Source: CALBPI01 sp039027435 (lineage in GTDB: Bacteria > Pseudomonadota > Gammaproteobacteria > Steroidobacterales > Woeseiaceae). Taken from it: a stretch of DNA of 64,000 nt. Every line of letters starts with the position of its first letter. Position 1 is the first letter of the stretch. The stretch covers positions 62,001-126,000 of the forward strand of contig JBCCKF010000010.1 in assembly GCA_039027435.1 (NCBI GenBank). Reading direction: 5' to 3'. Shown here one piece after another: positions 1-8,491 of this stretch. The notes beneath the pieces were generated by a model. That model did no database searches, was not told the origin of the DNA, and saw nothing but the letters and a program-made list of their open reading frames with translations. The position numbers and the translations under genes are program-made.

Positions 1-1053
1 GCGGCAGATGTGTTGACCGAAGGCTTGCGTGCCTACTGTCGAACCGGCGTCACCTGAAACGTCAGCAGTGCGGATCCCACCTGCAAGCGCATCGGTCACT
101 GCCTGCTCAACTGCGGCAGCCGCCTCCGGGCGTTCAAGGCTGTGGCGCAACATCATCGCCGCGCTAAGTACTGCGCCGGTCGGGTTCGCGATGTCCTGAC
201 CTGCGATATCCGGTGCCGAACCGTGAATTGGCTCATACAGACCCGTGCCGCCAAGTGCACTCAACGAGGCCGACGGGAGAAGACCCAGTGATCCGCTCAA
301 CATGGAAGCCTCGTCCGTCAGGATGTCACCAAACATATTCTCGGTAACCACGACATCGAATGCCGCCGGTTTGGCCAGCAAATGCATTGCTGCGGCATCG
401 ACCAACAAATGCTCAAGCGTGACATCAGGGAACTCATCAGCACAGACTTCGGTAACCACGGAGCGCCAGAGTCTCGAGGTTGCGAGGACATTGGCTTTAT
501 CAACCGATGTGAGACGGCCTTGGCGCGCGCGTGCAAGTTCGCAAGCGACCCGTGTAATACGAACAACCTCTTCCCGACTGTATTCACAAGCATCGAAAGC
601 AGTATCTGTACCCTCGCGCTTTTCGCCGAAATAGATGCCGCCGGTCAGCTCCCTGACCACCATGAGATCTACGCCGGCGAGCCGGTCAGGTCGCAATGGC
701 GAGATGTCGGTGAGGGCAGGGTGCACAGTAACCGGTCGGAGATTTGCGAAAACGCCGAGCGCCGCACGCAAAGCCAATAGCCCTTGCTCCGGTCGTTGTG
801 CAACGGGCAACGACTGCCACTGTGGGCCACCGACTGCACCGAGGAAAACCGCGTCCGCCTCCTGACAGGCGGTGCGTGTCGCATCGGGCAACGGCACACC
901 TTCTGCATCGATTGCCGCGCCGCCAATCGTGTGTGAGGTCAACTCAAAATCGAGTTTGAATTTCTCGCTGACTGCACTCAAGACATCGGCGGCGACCTGT
1001 GTGACCTCGGGGCCGATGCCGTCGCCGGGCAAAATTACAATTTTGAAAGTCAT
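1..1053 (-). CDS. leuB: 3-isopropylmalate dehydrogenase (3' end cut by window edge)
   Basis: Third step of leucine synthesis: NAD-dependent oxidative decarboxylation of 3-isopropylmalate to 2-oxoisocaproate, in the cytoplasm. The frame opens with MTFKIVILPGDGIGPEV, the nucleotide-binding start typical of isocitrate/isopropylmalate dehydrogenases, and contains GGIYFGEKREG, the substrate-loop segment VDKANVLATSRLWR and the downstream segments NMFGDILTDEASML and HGSAPDIAGQDIANP. 351 codons are present with no stop; the family is about 360 residues, so only some ten C-terminal residues are missing. The ATG at 1053 lies 3 bases from the leuD stop. It is the last visible gene of the ilvC-leuACDB unit. 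Confidence 0.95.
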   Translation of the reverse strand, partial: MTFKIVILPGDGIGPEVTQVAADVLSAVSEKFKLDFELTSHTIGGAAIDAEGVPLPDATRTACQEADAVFLGAVGGPQWQSLPVAQRPEQGLLALRAALGVFANLRPVTVHPALTDISPLRPDRLAGVDLMVVRELTGGIYFGEKREGTDTAFDACEYSREEVVRITRVACELARARQGRLTSVDKANVLATSRLWRSVVTEVCADEFPDVTLEHLLVDAAAMHLLAKPAAFDVVVTENMFGDILTDEASMLSGSLGLLPSASLSALGGTGLYEPIHGSAPDIAGQDIANPTGAVLSAAMMLRHSLERPEAAAAVEQAVTDALAGGIRTADVSGDAGSTVGTQAFGQHICR

Positions 1054-1056
1054 GGG

Positions 1057-1665
1057 TTAGAGCGCAGGATTAGTAGAGTCGGCAAAATCGTTCGCATAAG
1101 CAGTTATCGCGTCGCTCTGGCCCTGCAGATAGCCAAGCTGATCGATACCCTCCAACAAGCAGTAACGAGAAAATCCATCTAGCGGAAACTCGATGGTCTT
1201 CTCAGTGTTCCCCGCATCATTGAGTATAGAAAGCGTGCATGTTTCAACGGAGATAAGCACCTTGTGCGGACGCGACAACAGTAACTTCACAACGTCGTCA
1301 GAGACACGAATCGGCAGCAGTCCGTTCTTTAGCGAATTCGAGTGAAAGATATCGGCGATTTCACTGCTGATCACCGCTCGAAAGCCATAGTCCAGTAAAG
1401 CCCAGGGCGCATGCTCTCGCGATGAGCCACATCCAAAGTTTCGCTCAGTGACGAGAACGGTAGCGGACGCATGCTCCGGACGGTTCAGTACAAATTCCGG
1501 GTCGGGTGTCCCATCGGAAAGAAAGCGCCAATCAGCAAACAGGCCATCGCCCAAACCCTCCCGCGTCGTGGTCGTCAGAAAGCGTGCCGGGATAATCTGA
1601 TCGGTGTCTATATCTGCCCTGGGCAACGCAACGGTGGTCGCCGTAAGTTCTGTGAATCGCTGCAT
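1057..1665 (-). CDS. leuD: 3-isopropylmalate dehydratase small subunit
   Basis: Small subunit of isopropylmalate isomerase, which with LeuC converts 2-isopropylmalate to 3-isopropylmalate. The 202-residue product matches the usual 200-residue length. It shows the swivel-domain signatures ADIDTDQIIPARFL near the N-terminus and FGCGSSREHAPWAL around residues 75-90. The frame stays open upstream to 1836, but the ATG at 1665 is chosen because AAGGAG lies just upstream and the protein then begins MQRFTELTATTVALPRAD, as the family does. It follows leuC by 10 bases and precedes leuB by 3, so the three are surely cotranscribed. Confidence 0.95.
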   Translation of the reverse strand: MQRFTELTATTVALPRADIDTDQIIPARFLTTTTREGLGDGLFADWRFLSDGTPDPEFVLNRPEHASATVLVTERNFGCGSSREHAPWALLDYGFRAVISSEIADIFHSNSLKNGLLPIRVSDDVVKLLLSRPHKVLISVETCTLSILNDAGNTEKTIEFPLDGFSRYCLLEGIDQLGYLQGQSDAITAYANDFADSTNPAL

Positions 1666-1675
1666 GGGATACTCC

Positions 1676-3076
1676 TTACAGGTACTCGCGCGGATCAGCG
1701 ACATGACCTGCCAGTGCGCTCGCGGCGGCGGTGGCCGGACTGGCGAGGACCGTGCGAGCGCCGATACCCTGGCGACCTTCGAAATTCCGATTGGATGTGG
1801 AAATCGCAAGCTTGCCGCTGTCCACGGTGTCGCCATTCATACCAAGACACATCGAACATCCGGATTCGCGCCACTCCGCGCCAGCCTCGGTAAAGACTTG
1901 GTGCAAACCCGCAGCCTCTGCTTCAGCCTTGATTGCCTGTGACCCGGGGACGATCAACATACGCACGCCATCCGCCACTTTGCGCCCACGCAGGATGTTT
2001 GCCGTTGCCTCAAGGTCGGGCATACGAGCATTCGTGCAACTGCCGACAAACACGACATCAACGGGAGTACCGGCTATGGGTTTCCCCGGCTCCAGTCGCA
2101 TATAGTCGAGGGCCCGGTCCCACGAGCCGTCAGAAGGTTTTTCTGGCAGCGCGACATCGACCGGAGTCACCATGCCGGGGTTAGTGCCAAACGTCACCAT
2201 GGGCGCTAGCGATGATGCATCGATGCTGACTTCTCTATCGAAAACGGCATCTACGTCGCCGCACAGGTTCCGCCATCTATCGACCGCTCGATCAAACTCG
2301 GCCGCTTTCGGCGCGAACCTTCGGTTAGCCAGATATTCAAAGGTCGTGTCATCAGGCGCGACCATACCGGCTCTTGCGCCGGCCTCGATTGACATATTGC
2401 ACACGGTCATTCGCCCCGCCATGTCGAGGCTGCGAATCGCTTCCCCGCGGTACTCAAGCACGTGGCCCGTACCACCATCGACCCCAATCTCGCCAATAAT
2501 CGCGAGGATAAGGTCTTTTGCGGTGACGCCTTCTGCCAGTGTGCCGTGCACATTGATCGCCATCGTTTTCGGACGGCGTTGCAAAAGGCATTGCGTGGCC
2601 AATACATGGCCGACTTCGGTGGTGCCGATACCAAATGCTAATGCACCAAACGCACCATGCGTTGAGGTGTGCGAATCGCCGCAAACGATGGTCTTTCCGG
2701 GCTGGGTGGCACCAAGCTCGGGTCCGATAATATGCACAATGCCGCGCTCTTTGCTGTCGAAGCCTCTGAGCTCGATACCGAACTCTTCGCAGTTTCGCTG
2801 CATTTGCTGGATCTGTTGTGCCGCAGACGGACCTACGACCTGAATGTCTGCCAAACTTCGCACCGGCGTTGTTGGCGTTGAATGGTCCATCGTCGCCAGC
2901 GTCCGATCGGGGCGGGCGACAGGCAGGCCGCGTTCGCGCAACACGGTAAACGCCTGCGGTGATGTCACCTCGTGGATCAGGTGCAAATCGATATACAAGA
3001 CTGCAGGTTTGTCGGCGGTTTCCGGCACAACAACGTGAGCATCCCACACCTTGTCAAAGAGCGTCTTTCTCGCCAT
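1676..3076 (-). CDS. leuC: 3-isopropylmalate dehydratase large subunit
   Basis: Aconitase-family [4Fe-4S] subunit of isopropylmalate isomerase. The 466 residues equal the usual bacterial LeuC length. Visible motifs are VCGDSHTSTHGAFGALAFGIG, the first cluster cysteine in FVGSCTNARMPDLE and the Cys-x-x-Cys pair in GCSMCLGMNGD, which together give the three cluster ligands. It starts 4 bases after the leuA stop with an ATG and is followed within 10 bases by leuD. Nothing is unusual in the sequence, so the enzyme should be functional. Confidence 0.96.
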   Translation of the reverse strand: MARKTLFDKVWDAHVVVPETADKPAVLYIDLHLIHEVTSPQAFTVLRERGLPVARPDRTLATMDHSTPTTPVRSLADIQVVGPSAAQQIQQMQRNCEEFGIELRGFDSKERGIVHIIGPELGATQPGKTIVCGDSHTSTHGAFGALAFGIGTTEVGHVLATQCLLQRRPKTMAINVHGTLAEGVTAKDLILAIIGEIGVDGGTGHVLEYRGEAIRSLDMAGRMTVCNMSIEAGARAGMVAPDDTTFEYLANRRFAPKAAEFDRAVDRWRNLCGDVDAVFDREVSIDASSLAPMVTFGTNPGMVTPVDVALPEKPSDGSWDRALDYMRLEPGKPIAGTPVDVVFVGSCTNARMPDLEATANILRGRKVADGVRMLIVPGSQAIKAEAEAAGLHQVFTEAGAEWRESGCSMCLGMNGDTVDSGKLAISTSNRNFEGRQGIGARTVLASPATAAASALAGHVADPREYL

Positions 3077-3080
3077 GGAA

Positions 3081-4658
3081 TCAGACCGTCGCGGTATTCA
3101 CAGCGTGACGACCAGGCCCCTGGAGACCTCGTTCGCGACGACGCAGAATCCGGTTACTAACCTCGAGCCAAGCGCGTGCGGAGGCCTCCACGATATCGGT
3201 ACTGACGCCATGACCTCGGTAGGTCGCTTCGTCATGCTCGACCGTGATCGTCACTTCACCCTGGGCATCGTCGCCGATGCTCACGCCACGCACGTCATAG
3301 TGCTGCAGCTTCAATTCAACTCCAGTGATGCGTTCAATCGCGGTGCACGCAGCTTCAACCGGGCCTGCGCCCACAGCCGCTTCGACGACACTCTGGTCAG
3401 AACCGATGGACTGCATCGTGACGGTCGCTGTCGCATGACTGGCGGTGCTGGCAGTTACGGTCAGATTGGTCAGTTGCCAAGGGCCTTTATCCTCGCCCGG
3501 CGCATTCATCAAAATCGCCTCGATATCGCTGTCGTAGATATCTTTCTTGCGGTCCGCCAGCTCCTTGAACTTCTCGAACGCCGCATTCAACTGAAAATCA
3601 TCGACACTGAACCCAAGTTCTTCGATGCGCTCGCGAAATGCATGGCGCCCACTATGCTTGCCGAGCACGAGATTCGATCGACTGATGCCGACGCGTTCGG
3701 GTTGCATGATTTCGTAAGTTGAGGCGTGCTGCAGCATGCCGTGTTGGTGGATGCCGGCTTCGTGGGCGAAAGCGTTATCGCCAACAATCGCTTTGTTTCG
3801 CGGAATCGGCATACCGGTAATCGACGATACCAGTCTTGCTGTTGGGTAGAGGCGGGTGGTGTCGACATTGGTCCGGGCGCCAAAGAATGCATCGCGTGTA
3901 TCCAGCGCCATGACGATTTCCTCGAGCGAGCAGTTGCCGGCCCGCTCGCCGATCCCGTTGATTGTGCATTCGACTTGCCGCGCACCACCGACGACCGCGG
4001 CGAGACTATTGGCGACCGCCATGCCCAGATCATCATGGCAATGCACCGACAAAATCGCATCGGCAACGTTCGGGACAGTGGCGCAGAGGTGTCGAAACAA
4101 CGCCTCAAATTCCTGTGGCACCGTGTATCCGACGGTGTCCGGAATGTTGATCGTTGTTGCACCCGCCTCAATGGCGGCGGTAACGATTTCTGTCAGGAAC
4201 TCAGGTTCGGTACGCGATGCGTCCTCGGGCGAGAACTCTACATCGTCGCAATGTTGACGCGCCATCTGTACGGCGCCGACCGCCGTCTTCAGGATTTCCT
4301 CCCGCGCCATCTTGAGCTTGTGCGTGCGATGAATCTCGCTGGTTGCCACGAACACGTGGATGCGCGAGCGTTTCGCGGGCTCGAGCGCGCGGGCCGCCTT
4401 TTCGATATCTTCCGGATTGCAGCGTGCGAGGCTCGCCACCGTTGCGTTTTGGACCGACTCCGCAACAGCTGACACCGAGTCAAAGTCGCCCGGCGAGGCG
4501 GCAGCGAATCCCGCTTCGATGATATCGACACCCAGTGAGTCGAGTGCCGCAGAGACTCGTAGCTTTTCCTTTAGCGTCATGCTGCAACCGGGCGCTTGTT
4601 CGCCGTCGCGTAATGTCGTGTCGAAAATTCTGACGTGGTCTGTCGTGGCAGTGCTCAT
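3081..4658 (-). CDS. leuA: 2-isopropylmalate synthase
   Basis: Committed step of leucine synthesis: condensation of acetyl-CoA with 2-oxoisovalerate. The N-terminal TIM barrel opens with VRIFDTTLRDGEQAPG and contains the metal-binding HCHDDLGMAVANS segment and the NGIGERAGN motif. The C-terminal third (about residues 395-510) is the leucine-binding allosteric LeuA dimer domain, so feedback inhibition by leucine is expected. 525 residues is normal for proteobacterial LeuA. Lies 30 bases downstream of ilvC in the attenuator-led operon. Confidence 0.96.
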   Translation of the reverse strand: MSTATTDHVRIFDTTLRDGEQAPGCSMTLKEKLRVSAALDSLGVDIIEAGFAAASPGDFDSVSAVAESVQNATVASLARCNPEDIEKAARALEPAKRSRIHVFVATSEIHRTHKLKMAREEILKTAVGAVQMARQHCDDVEFSPEDASRTEPEFLTEIVTAAIEAGATTINIPDTVGYTVPQEFEALFRHLCATVPNVADAILSVHCHDDLGMAVANSLAAVVGGARQVECTINGIGERAGNCSLEEIVMALDTRDAFFGARTNVDTTRLYPTARLVSSITGMPIPRNKAIVGDNAFAHEAGIHQHGMLQHASTYEIMQPERVGISRSNLVLGKHSGRHAFRERIEELGFSVDDFQLNAAFEKFKELADRKKDIYDSDIEAILMNAPGEDKGPWQLTNLTVTASTASHATATVTMQSIGSDQSVVEAAVGAGPVEAACTAIERITGVELKLQHYDVRGVSIGDDAQGEVTITVEHDEATYRGHGVSTDIVEASARAWLEVSNRILRRRERGLQGPGRHAVNTATV

Positions 4659-4688
4659 TGGTTTGACTCCGTGTCCTCAGACTGCTGA

Positions 4689-5678
4689 TTAGTCCTGATT
4701 CAGCCAGGGCATCTGCGAGCGCAGACGCGTGCCGACTTCTTCGATTGGGTGTGCGAGATCTTCGGCGGAGCGCTTCTTGAACTCCGGCATCCCGGCTTCG
4801 TTTTCGGCAATCCACTCGCGTGCGAAAGTGCCATCCTGAATATCGGTCAGGACGTCTTTCATGCGGGCTTTCGCGCTGTCGTCAACGACTCGCGGACCGC
4901 TGATGTGATCGCCCCAAAGCGCGGTGTCACTGATGAACTCGTGCATCTTCTTAAGGCCACCTTCATGCAGCAAATCGACGATGAGTTTCAGCTCATGCAT
5001 ACACTCGTAATAGGCGACCTCGGGCTGATAGCCAGCTTCAACCAGTGTTTCAAAACCCTTGACGACCAACTCGGTCGCACCGCCGCAGAGCACCGCTTGT
5101 TCCCCGAACAGATCCGTCTCAGTTTCTTCCTTGAACGTGGTTTCGATCACGCCTGCACGGGTGCCACCGATGCCGTCGGCATAGGCCAGCGCACGTGACA
5201 ACGCGCTTCCGGTCTTATCTTCAGCGATCGCCACAAGGCTCGGAACGCCTTGCCCAGCGAGATACTGTCGACGCACCAAATCCCCTGGCCCCTTCGGAGC
5301 GATCATTACAACGTCAAGATCGGCGCGCGGTTCGATCTGGCCAAAATGAATGTTGAAGCCGTGCGCGAACAACAACGCCGCGCCCTCAGCTAGGTGACCT
5401 TCGATCTCCTTGTAGACCGCAGCTTGAGTCGTATCCGGCGTTAGCAGGGCTACCAGTGCCGCGTCAGTAGCTGCATCCACCGGTGTCTGAACGGTATGTC
5501 CATCATTCTCGGCTGCAGCCTGCGATCCACTGCCTTCACGCAGACCGACGACCACGTTATGGCCGCTGTCTTTGAGGTTGGAGGCGTGCGCTCGTCCCTG
5601 ACTGCCATATCCGATGATCGCAATCTTCTTGCCTTCGAGAGCGGCTTTATCGACGTCCGCCTTGCCATACATTTTCAT
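4689..5678 (-). CDS. ilvC: ketol-acid reductoisomerase (class I)
   Basis: NADPH- and magnesium-dependent isomeroreduction of acetolactate or acetohydroxybutyrate, shared by valine, leucine and isoleucine synthesis. The 329-residue product is the short class I form. The Rossmann motif IIGYGSQGRAHASNL sits at about residues 20-34. The C-terminal helical domain has EETETDLFGEQAVLCGG and YYECMHELKLIVDLLHEGG, which carry the metal ligands. An in-frame TTG at 5681 precedes the ATG, but the ATG at 5678 is preferred: AAGGA lies 8-9 bases upstream and family members begin MKMYGKADVD. First structural gene after the leader and terminator at 5723-5863. Confidence 0.95.
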   Translation of the reverse strand: MKMYGKADVDKAALEGKKIAIIGYGSQGRAHASNLKDSGHNVVVGLREGSGSQAAAENDGHTVQTPVDAATDAALVALLTPDTTQAAVYKEIEGHLAEGAALLFAHGFNIHFGQIEPRADLDVVMIAPKGPGDLVRRQYLAGQGVPSLVAIAEDKTGSALSRALAYADGIGGTRAGVIETTFKEETETDLFGEQAVLCGGATELVVKGFETLVEAGYQPEVAYYECMHELKLIVDLLHEGGLKKMHEFISDTALWGDHISGPRVVDDSAKARMKDVLTDIQDGTFAREWIAENEAGMPEFKKRSAEDLAHPIEEVGTRLRSQMPWLNQD

Positions 5679-5722
5679 CAATCAATTCCTTACAAATGAA
5701 ACCAGAATCCGGATCCCCAATG

Positions 5723-5760
5723 AAAAAAACCCCGCGGCCGGATTCAGCTGCGGGGTTTTT
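5723..5760 (-). terminator. Intrinsic terminator / attenuator in the ilvC-leuACDB leader
   Basis: On the minus strand a hairpin CCCCGC / GCGGGG (5755-5750 with 5735-5730) is followed by seven T residues (5729-5723), 45 bases before the ilvC start. The opposite strand also ends in T5, so it could work both ways. It lies between the leader peptide stop and ilvC, as an attenuator should. An upstream segment GCTGCAGGG (5809-5801), inside the leader peptide codons, can pair with CCCCGCAGC (5755-5747) with one mismatch and would disrupt the terminator. A plain terminator for the upstream oxidoreductase gene is the alternative. Confidence 0.85.
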
Positions 5761-5788
5761 CGTGAGTCGCACTGGACAGTATCACCAG

Positions 5789-5863
5789 CTAACAACATCT
5801 CCCTGCAGCAGTGGGATGCGTAAGTCGGTCTAGCAGTAGTGCGGCTACGTTTTGGTGCATCAT
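5789..5863 (-). CDS. Leu-codon-rich leader peptide of the ilvC-leuACDB operon
   Basis: A 24-codon open frame, ATG at 5863 (or the next ATG at 5860) to TAG at 5789, reads MMHQNVAALLLDRLTHPTAA then GRCC. It has three consecutive Leu codons CTA-CTG-CTA (5839-5831), a fourth Leu two codons on, and a Val just before, as expected of a peptide that senses charged tRNA-Leu. The Leu run ends 22 bases before a segment able to pair with the terminator stem. The frame is too short to be found by length alone. No clear Shine-Dalgarno sequence precedes it, and if the promoter at 5870-5898 is used the message would begin almost at the ATG. Homologous in logic, not in sequence, to enteric leuL. Confidence 0.7.
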   Translation of the reverse strand: MMHQNVAALLLDRLTHPTAAGRCC

Positions 5864-5869
5864 GTCTCG

Positions 5870-5898
5870 ATACTGTGCAATTGCTACGAAACTGTCAA
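5870..5898 (-). promoter_or_regulatory. Probable promoter of the ilvC-leuACDB leader
   Basis: Perfect TTGACA -35 at 5898-5893, a 17-base spacer, and CAGTAT as a weak -10 at 5875-5870. It starts 3 bases beyond the stop codon of the upstream oxidoreductase gene and lies directly before the leader peptide. The -10 is poor (3 of 6), so a nearby -10 may be used instead. Confidence 0.5.
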
Positions 5899-5901
5899 TT
5901 G

Positions 5902-6876
5902 TTAAATCGTAATCACGACCTTGCCCATCGCTTCGCGGCGCGCGAGGACGTTCATCGCTTCGCCGGCCTCGTCGAGTGGAAACTCATGACCGATGTGCGG
6001 GCGTAGGGTCCCATTGGCAAACGCTACGGCTAGCTCCATCATGTTTTCCTGATGCGCCTTGGGCTCTTTTTGCGTGAATGCGCCCCAGAACACACCGACG
6101 ATCGATGACCCTTTGAGTAGCGGCAGGTTGGCCGGTGCCTTTGGGATTTCGCCGCTGGCGAATCCAATGACCAGAAGGCGACCATTCCAGGCGAGTGAGC
6201 GCAGGCAATCGTCAAACATCTCACCACCAACGGGGTCGTAGATAACATCAACACCGGCGCCGTTCGTCAGTGCTTTTACCTGTTCTTTGAGGCTGCCTTC
6301 GGTGTAATTGATCAGATGATCCGCACCTCGCGACTTCGCAAGCGCGAGTTTGTCAGCATTGCTCGCGGCGGCGATAACCTCGGCCCCCATCATTTTCCCA
6401 AGCTCCACCGCGGCGAGGCCCACACCGCCAGCGGCACCCAGTACGAGCAGCTTCTCGCCTTTAGCCAGTTGCGCGCGCTGCTTGAGCGCGTGATATGAAG
6501 TGCCGTAGGTGAGCGTCACGGCCGCGGCGGTTTTATAGTCCATGCCCGGCGGCATCGGCACGACGGCACCTGCAGGCACGTTGATTTCCTCGGCCATACC
6601 GCCGTGCCCCAGGAAACACAGCACTCTATCGCCAACCGAAACCGCATCGACCCCAGGCCCAACCTCAACTACGTCGCCCGCCATTTCCGCGCCCGGTGAA
6701 AACGGCATCTCGGGCTTAAACTGGTACTTCCCCGCAACCATAAGAACATCCGGGAAGTTCACACCGCACGCTCGCAACCGGAGCTTGACCTGGCCGTCAC
6801 CGGGTGAGGGCAGGTCCACCTCTTCGACCACGATGCTCTCAGGCGCGCCGTATGCCTTGACCAATGCCGCTTTCAT
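5902..6876 (-). CDS. Quinone oxidoreductase-like NADPH-dependent reductase (MDR superfamily)
   Basis: Cytoplasmic zinc-free medium-chain dehydrogenase/reductase, 324 residues, close to the usual 325 of quinone oxidoreductases. The N-terminal GroES-like domain is followed by a Rossmann domain with LVLGAAGGVGLAAVELGK at about residues 144-161 and the family segment IYDPVGGEMFD. No structural-zinc cysteines are visible. The frame is open to 6936, but ATG 6876 is chosen because the protein then begins MKAALVKAYGAPESI and a GGGGGA stretch precedes it. The substrate cannot be told from sequence; an enoyl or quinone substrate is possible. Divergent from the acyl-CoA dehydrogenase at 6997, 120 bases away. 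Confidence 0.85.
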   Translation of the reverse strand: MKAALVKAYGAPESIVVEEVDLPSPGDGQVKLRLRACGVNFPDVLMVAGKYQFKPEMPFSPGAEMAGDVVEVGPGVDAVSVGDRVLCFLGHGGMAEEINVPAGAVVPMPPGMDYKTAAAVTLTYGTSYHALKQRAQLAKGEKLLVLGAAGGVGLAAVELGKMMGAEVIAAASNADKLALAKSRGADHLINYTEGSLKEQVKALTNGAGVDVIYDPVGGEMFDDCLRSLAWNGRLLVIGFASGEIPKAPANLPLLKGSSIVGVFWGAFTQKEPKAHQENMMELAVAFANGTLRPHIGHEFPLDEAGEAMNVLARREAMGKVVITI

Positions 6877-6996
6877 CAGATTTGTCCCCCACATCAAAGA
6901 TGCGCCGAGCTTAGTGCGTGAACCCGATATCGACAACCGGTGGCGGTGTTGACGGGGCTTGCGTATCCTCGCCGAAAGCTAAGGGGGACTCAGCTC

Positions 6997-8217
6997 ATGA
7001 ACTTCGATTACACACCTAAGGTCCAGGCACTTCAGGAGCGTCTATTGGCGTTCATGGACGAGCATATCTATCCGAACGAGGCGACCTATCACGACTATAT
7101 AGAGAACGCCGAGGATCGCTGGACCATCCCGCCGATCATGGAGCAACTGAAGGCAGAAGCGAAAAAAGCCGGGCTTTGGAATCTCTTTCTCCCGGAAAGC
7201 GACAGGGGCGCGGGTCTGACGAACCTCGAATATGCGCCGCTATGCGAAATCATGGGTCGCTCGCCAATCGCACCGGAAGTATTCAACTGTGCAGCACCGG
7301 ATACCGGCAACATGGAAGTGCTCGAGCGCTACGGCACCGAGGCGCATAAAGCGCAATGGTTGGAGCCGCTGCTGGCCGGCGAAATCCGCTCCGCATTCGC
7401 CATGACCGAGCCGGAGGTTGCTTCCTCGGACGCCACCAACATTGCCTGCGAGATTGTCCGAGACGGCAATGAATATGTCATCAACGGCCGGAAATGGTGG
7501 ACCAGCGGGGCGATGGACCCGCGCTGCAAGATTCTCATCGTTATGGGCAAGACCGATCCATCGGCAGAACGCCACGTGCAGCAGTCGATGATCTTGGTGC
7601 CTATGGACACCCCTGGGGTCAATGTCCTGAGGCCATTAGGCGTGTTCGGCTACGACGATGCGCCACACGGCCATGCCGAGGTGTTGTTTGAGAATGTCAG
7701 AGTACCGGCCGAAAACATGTTGCTCGGGGAGGGCCGGGGCTTTGAAATCGCACAGGGGCGCCTCGGACCAGGCCGAATCCATCACTGCATGCGTCTGATC
7801 GGACTCGCCGAGCGCGCGCTCGAAGCGATGTGCAAGCGGGTTGACGAGCGTGTCGCATTTGGTCGTCCGCTCTCACAGCAGGGTGTGGTGCGAGAGTCGA
7901 TAGCAGAGTCGCGTATCGACATCGAACAAGCGCGACTGCTCACGCTCAAGGCGGCCGATATGATGGATAAGGTCGGCAATAAGGTCGCACGTTCACACAT
8001 CGCAATGATTAAGGTCGTTGCGCCAACGATGGCTTTGCGCGTAATCGATCGTGCTATCCAGTGCCATGGCGGGGGCGGGGTGTCGCAGGACTTTATGCTG
8101 GCCTATGCCTGGGCAATGTCCCGAACCTTAAGGCTCGCTGATGGTCCAGATGAAGTACATCGCGTCACAATTGCCAAGCTCGAGCTGGGCTCGCAACAAG
8201 CCAAGCGAGGCACATAG
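6997..8217 (+). CDS. Acyl-CoA dehydrogenase family protein (ACAD10/11-like)
   Basis: FAD-dependent acyl-CoA dehydrogenase, 406 residues. Motifs: FAMTEPEVASSDATNI (FAD and substrate contact), NGRKWWTSGAMDPRCK, and the C-terminal segment RLADGPDEVHR, whose Glu is the expected catalytic base. The spacing and the GHAEVLFENVRVP segment resemble the ACAD10/11 group, which acts on long or hydroxylated chains; chain length here is not deducible. The ATG at 6997 is preferred to upstream open codons because AAGGGGG sits at 6981. Electrons would pass to the ETF encoded at 15.8-17.5 kb. Confidence 0.9.
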   Translation: MNFDYTPKVQALQERLLAFMDEHIYPNEATYHDYIENAEDRWTIPPIMEQLKAEAKKAGLWNLFLPESDRGAGLTNLEYAPLCEIMGRSPIAPEVFNCAAPDTGNMEVLERYGTEAHKAQWLEPLLAGEIRSAFAMTEPEVASSDATNIACEIVRDGNEYVINGRKWWTSGAMDPRCKILIVMGKTDPSAERHVQQSMILVPMDTPGVNVLRPLGVFGYDDAPHGHAEVLFENVRVPAENMLLGEGRGFEIAQGRLGPGRIHHCMRLIGLAERALEAMCKRVDERVAFGRPLSQQGVVRESIAESRIDIEQARLLTLKAADMMDKVGNKVARSHIAMIKVVAPTMALRVIDRAIQCHGGGGVSQDFMLAYAWAMSRTLRLADGPDEVHRVTIAKLELGSQQAKRGT

Positions 8218-8268
8218 GACGTTTTTGGCAGCCAGTGTCGAGCGAAACCAGTGCGGTTAAATTCGGAC

Positions 8269-8296
8269 TGGTCACGTCGAACCGCTGTGGTATTCT
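8269..8296 (+). promoter_or_regulatory. Weak candidate promoter for the TonB2 operon
   Basis: TGGTCA (8269-8274), 16 bases, TATTCT (8291-8296), within the 274-base gap before the DUF3450 gene. A T7 run at 8455-8461 follows only a 5-bp stem and is not a convincing terminator. I see no Fur-box-like palindrome in this gap, so iron control of the TonB system is not evident from sequence. Confidence 0.3.
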
Positions 8297-8491
8297 GCGC
8301 CAACGAGCGCGGGTGAGGGTGAACGCGCCGAATTGTTTGCTGGTTGCTCCAGGCAGCCGGGGTAGGTTCAGGGGTAGAACACATGACAGCCAGTCATTTG
8401 GTTCAAGGGCGTGCGCTCTTCGTGCACGTTTGCCTGCCGCATAGAACCTCAACCTTTTTTTAATGAATATAACGATGGATGAGGAGAACTC

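Noticed and set aside
3726..4472. 248-codon plus-strand frame
   Set aside because: Antisense to leuA, which has all family motifs.
8401..8461. T7 run after a GC-rich stretch as a terminator for the acyl-CoA dehydrogenase gene
   Set aside because: Only a 5-bp stem can be drawn and it is about 30 bases from the T run; it is more likely the leader of the TonB2 operon.
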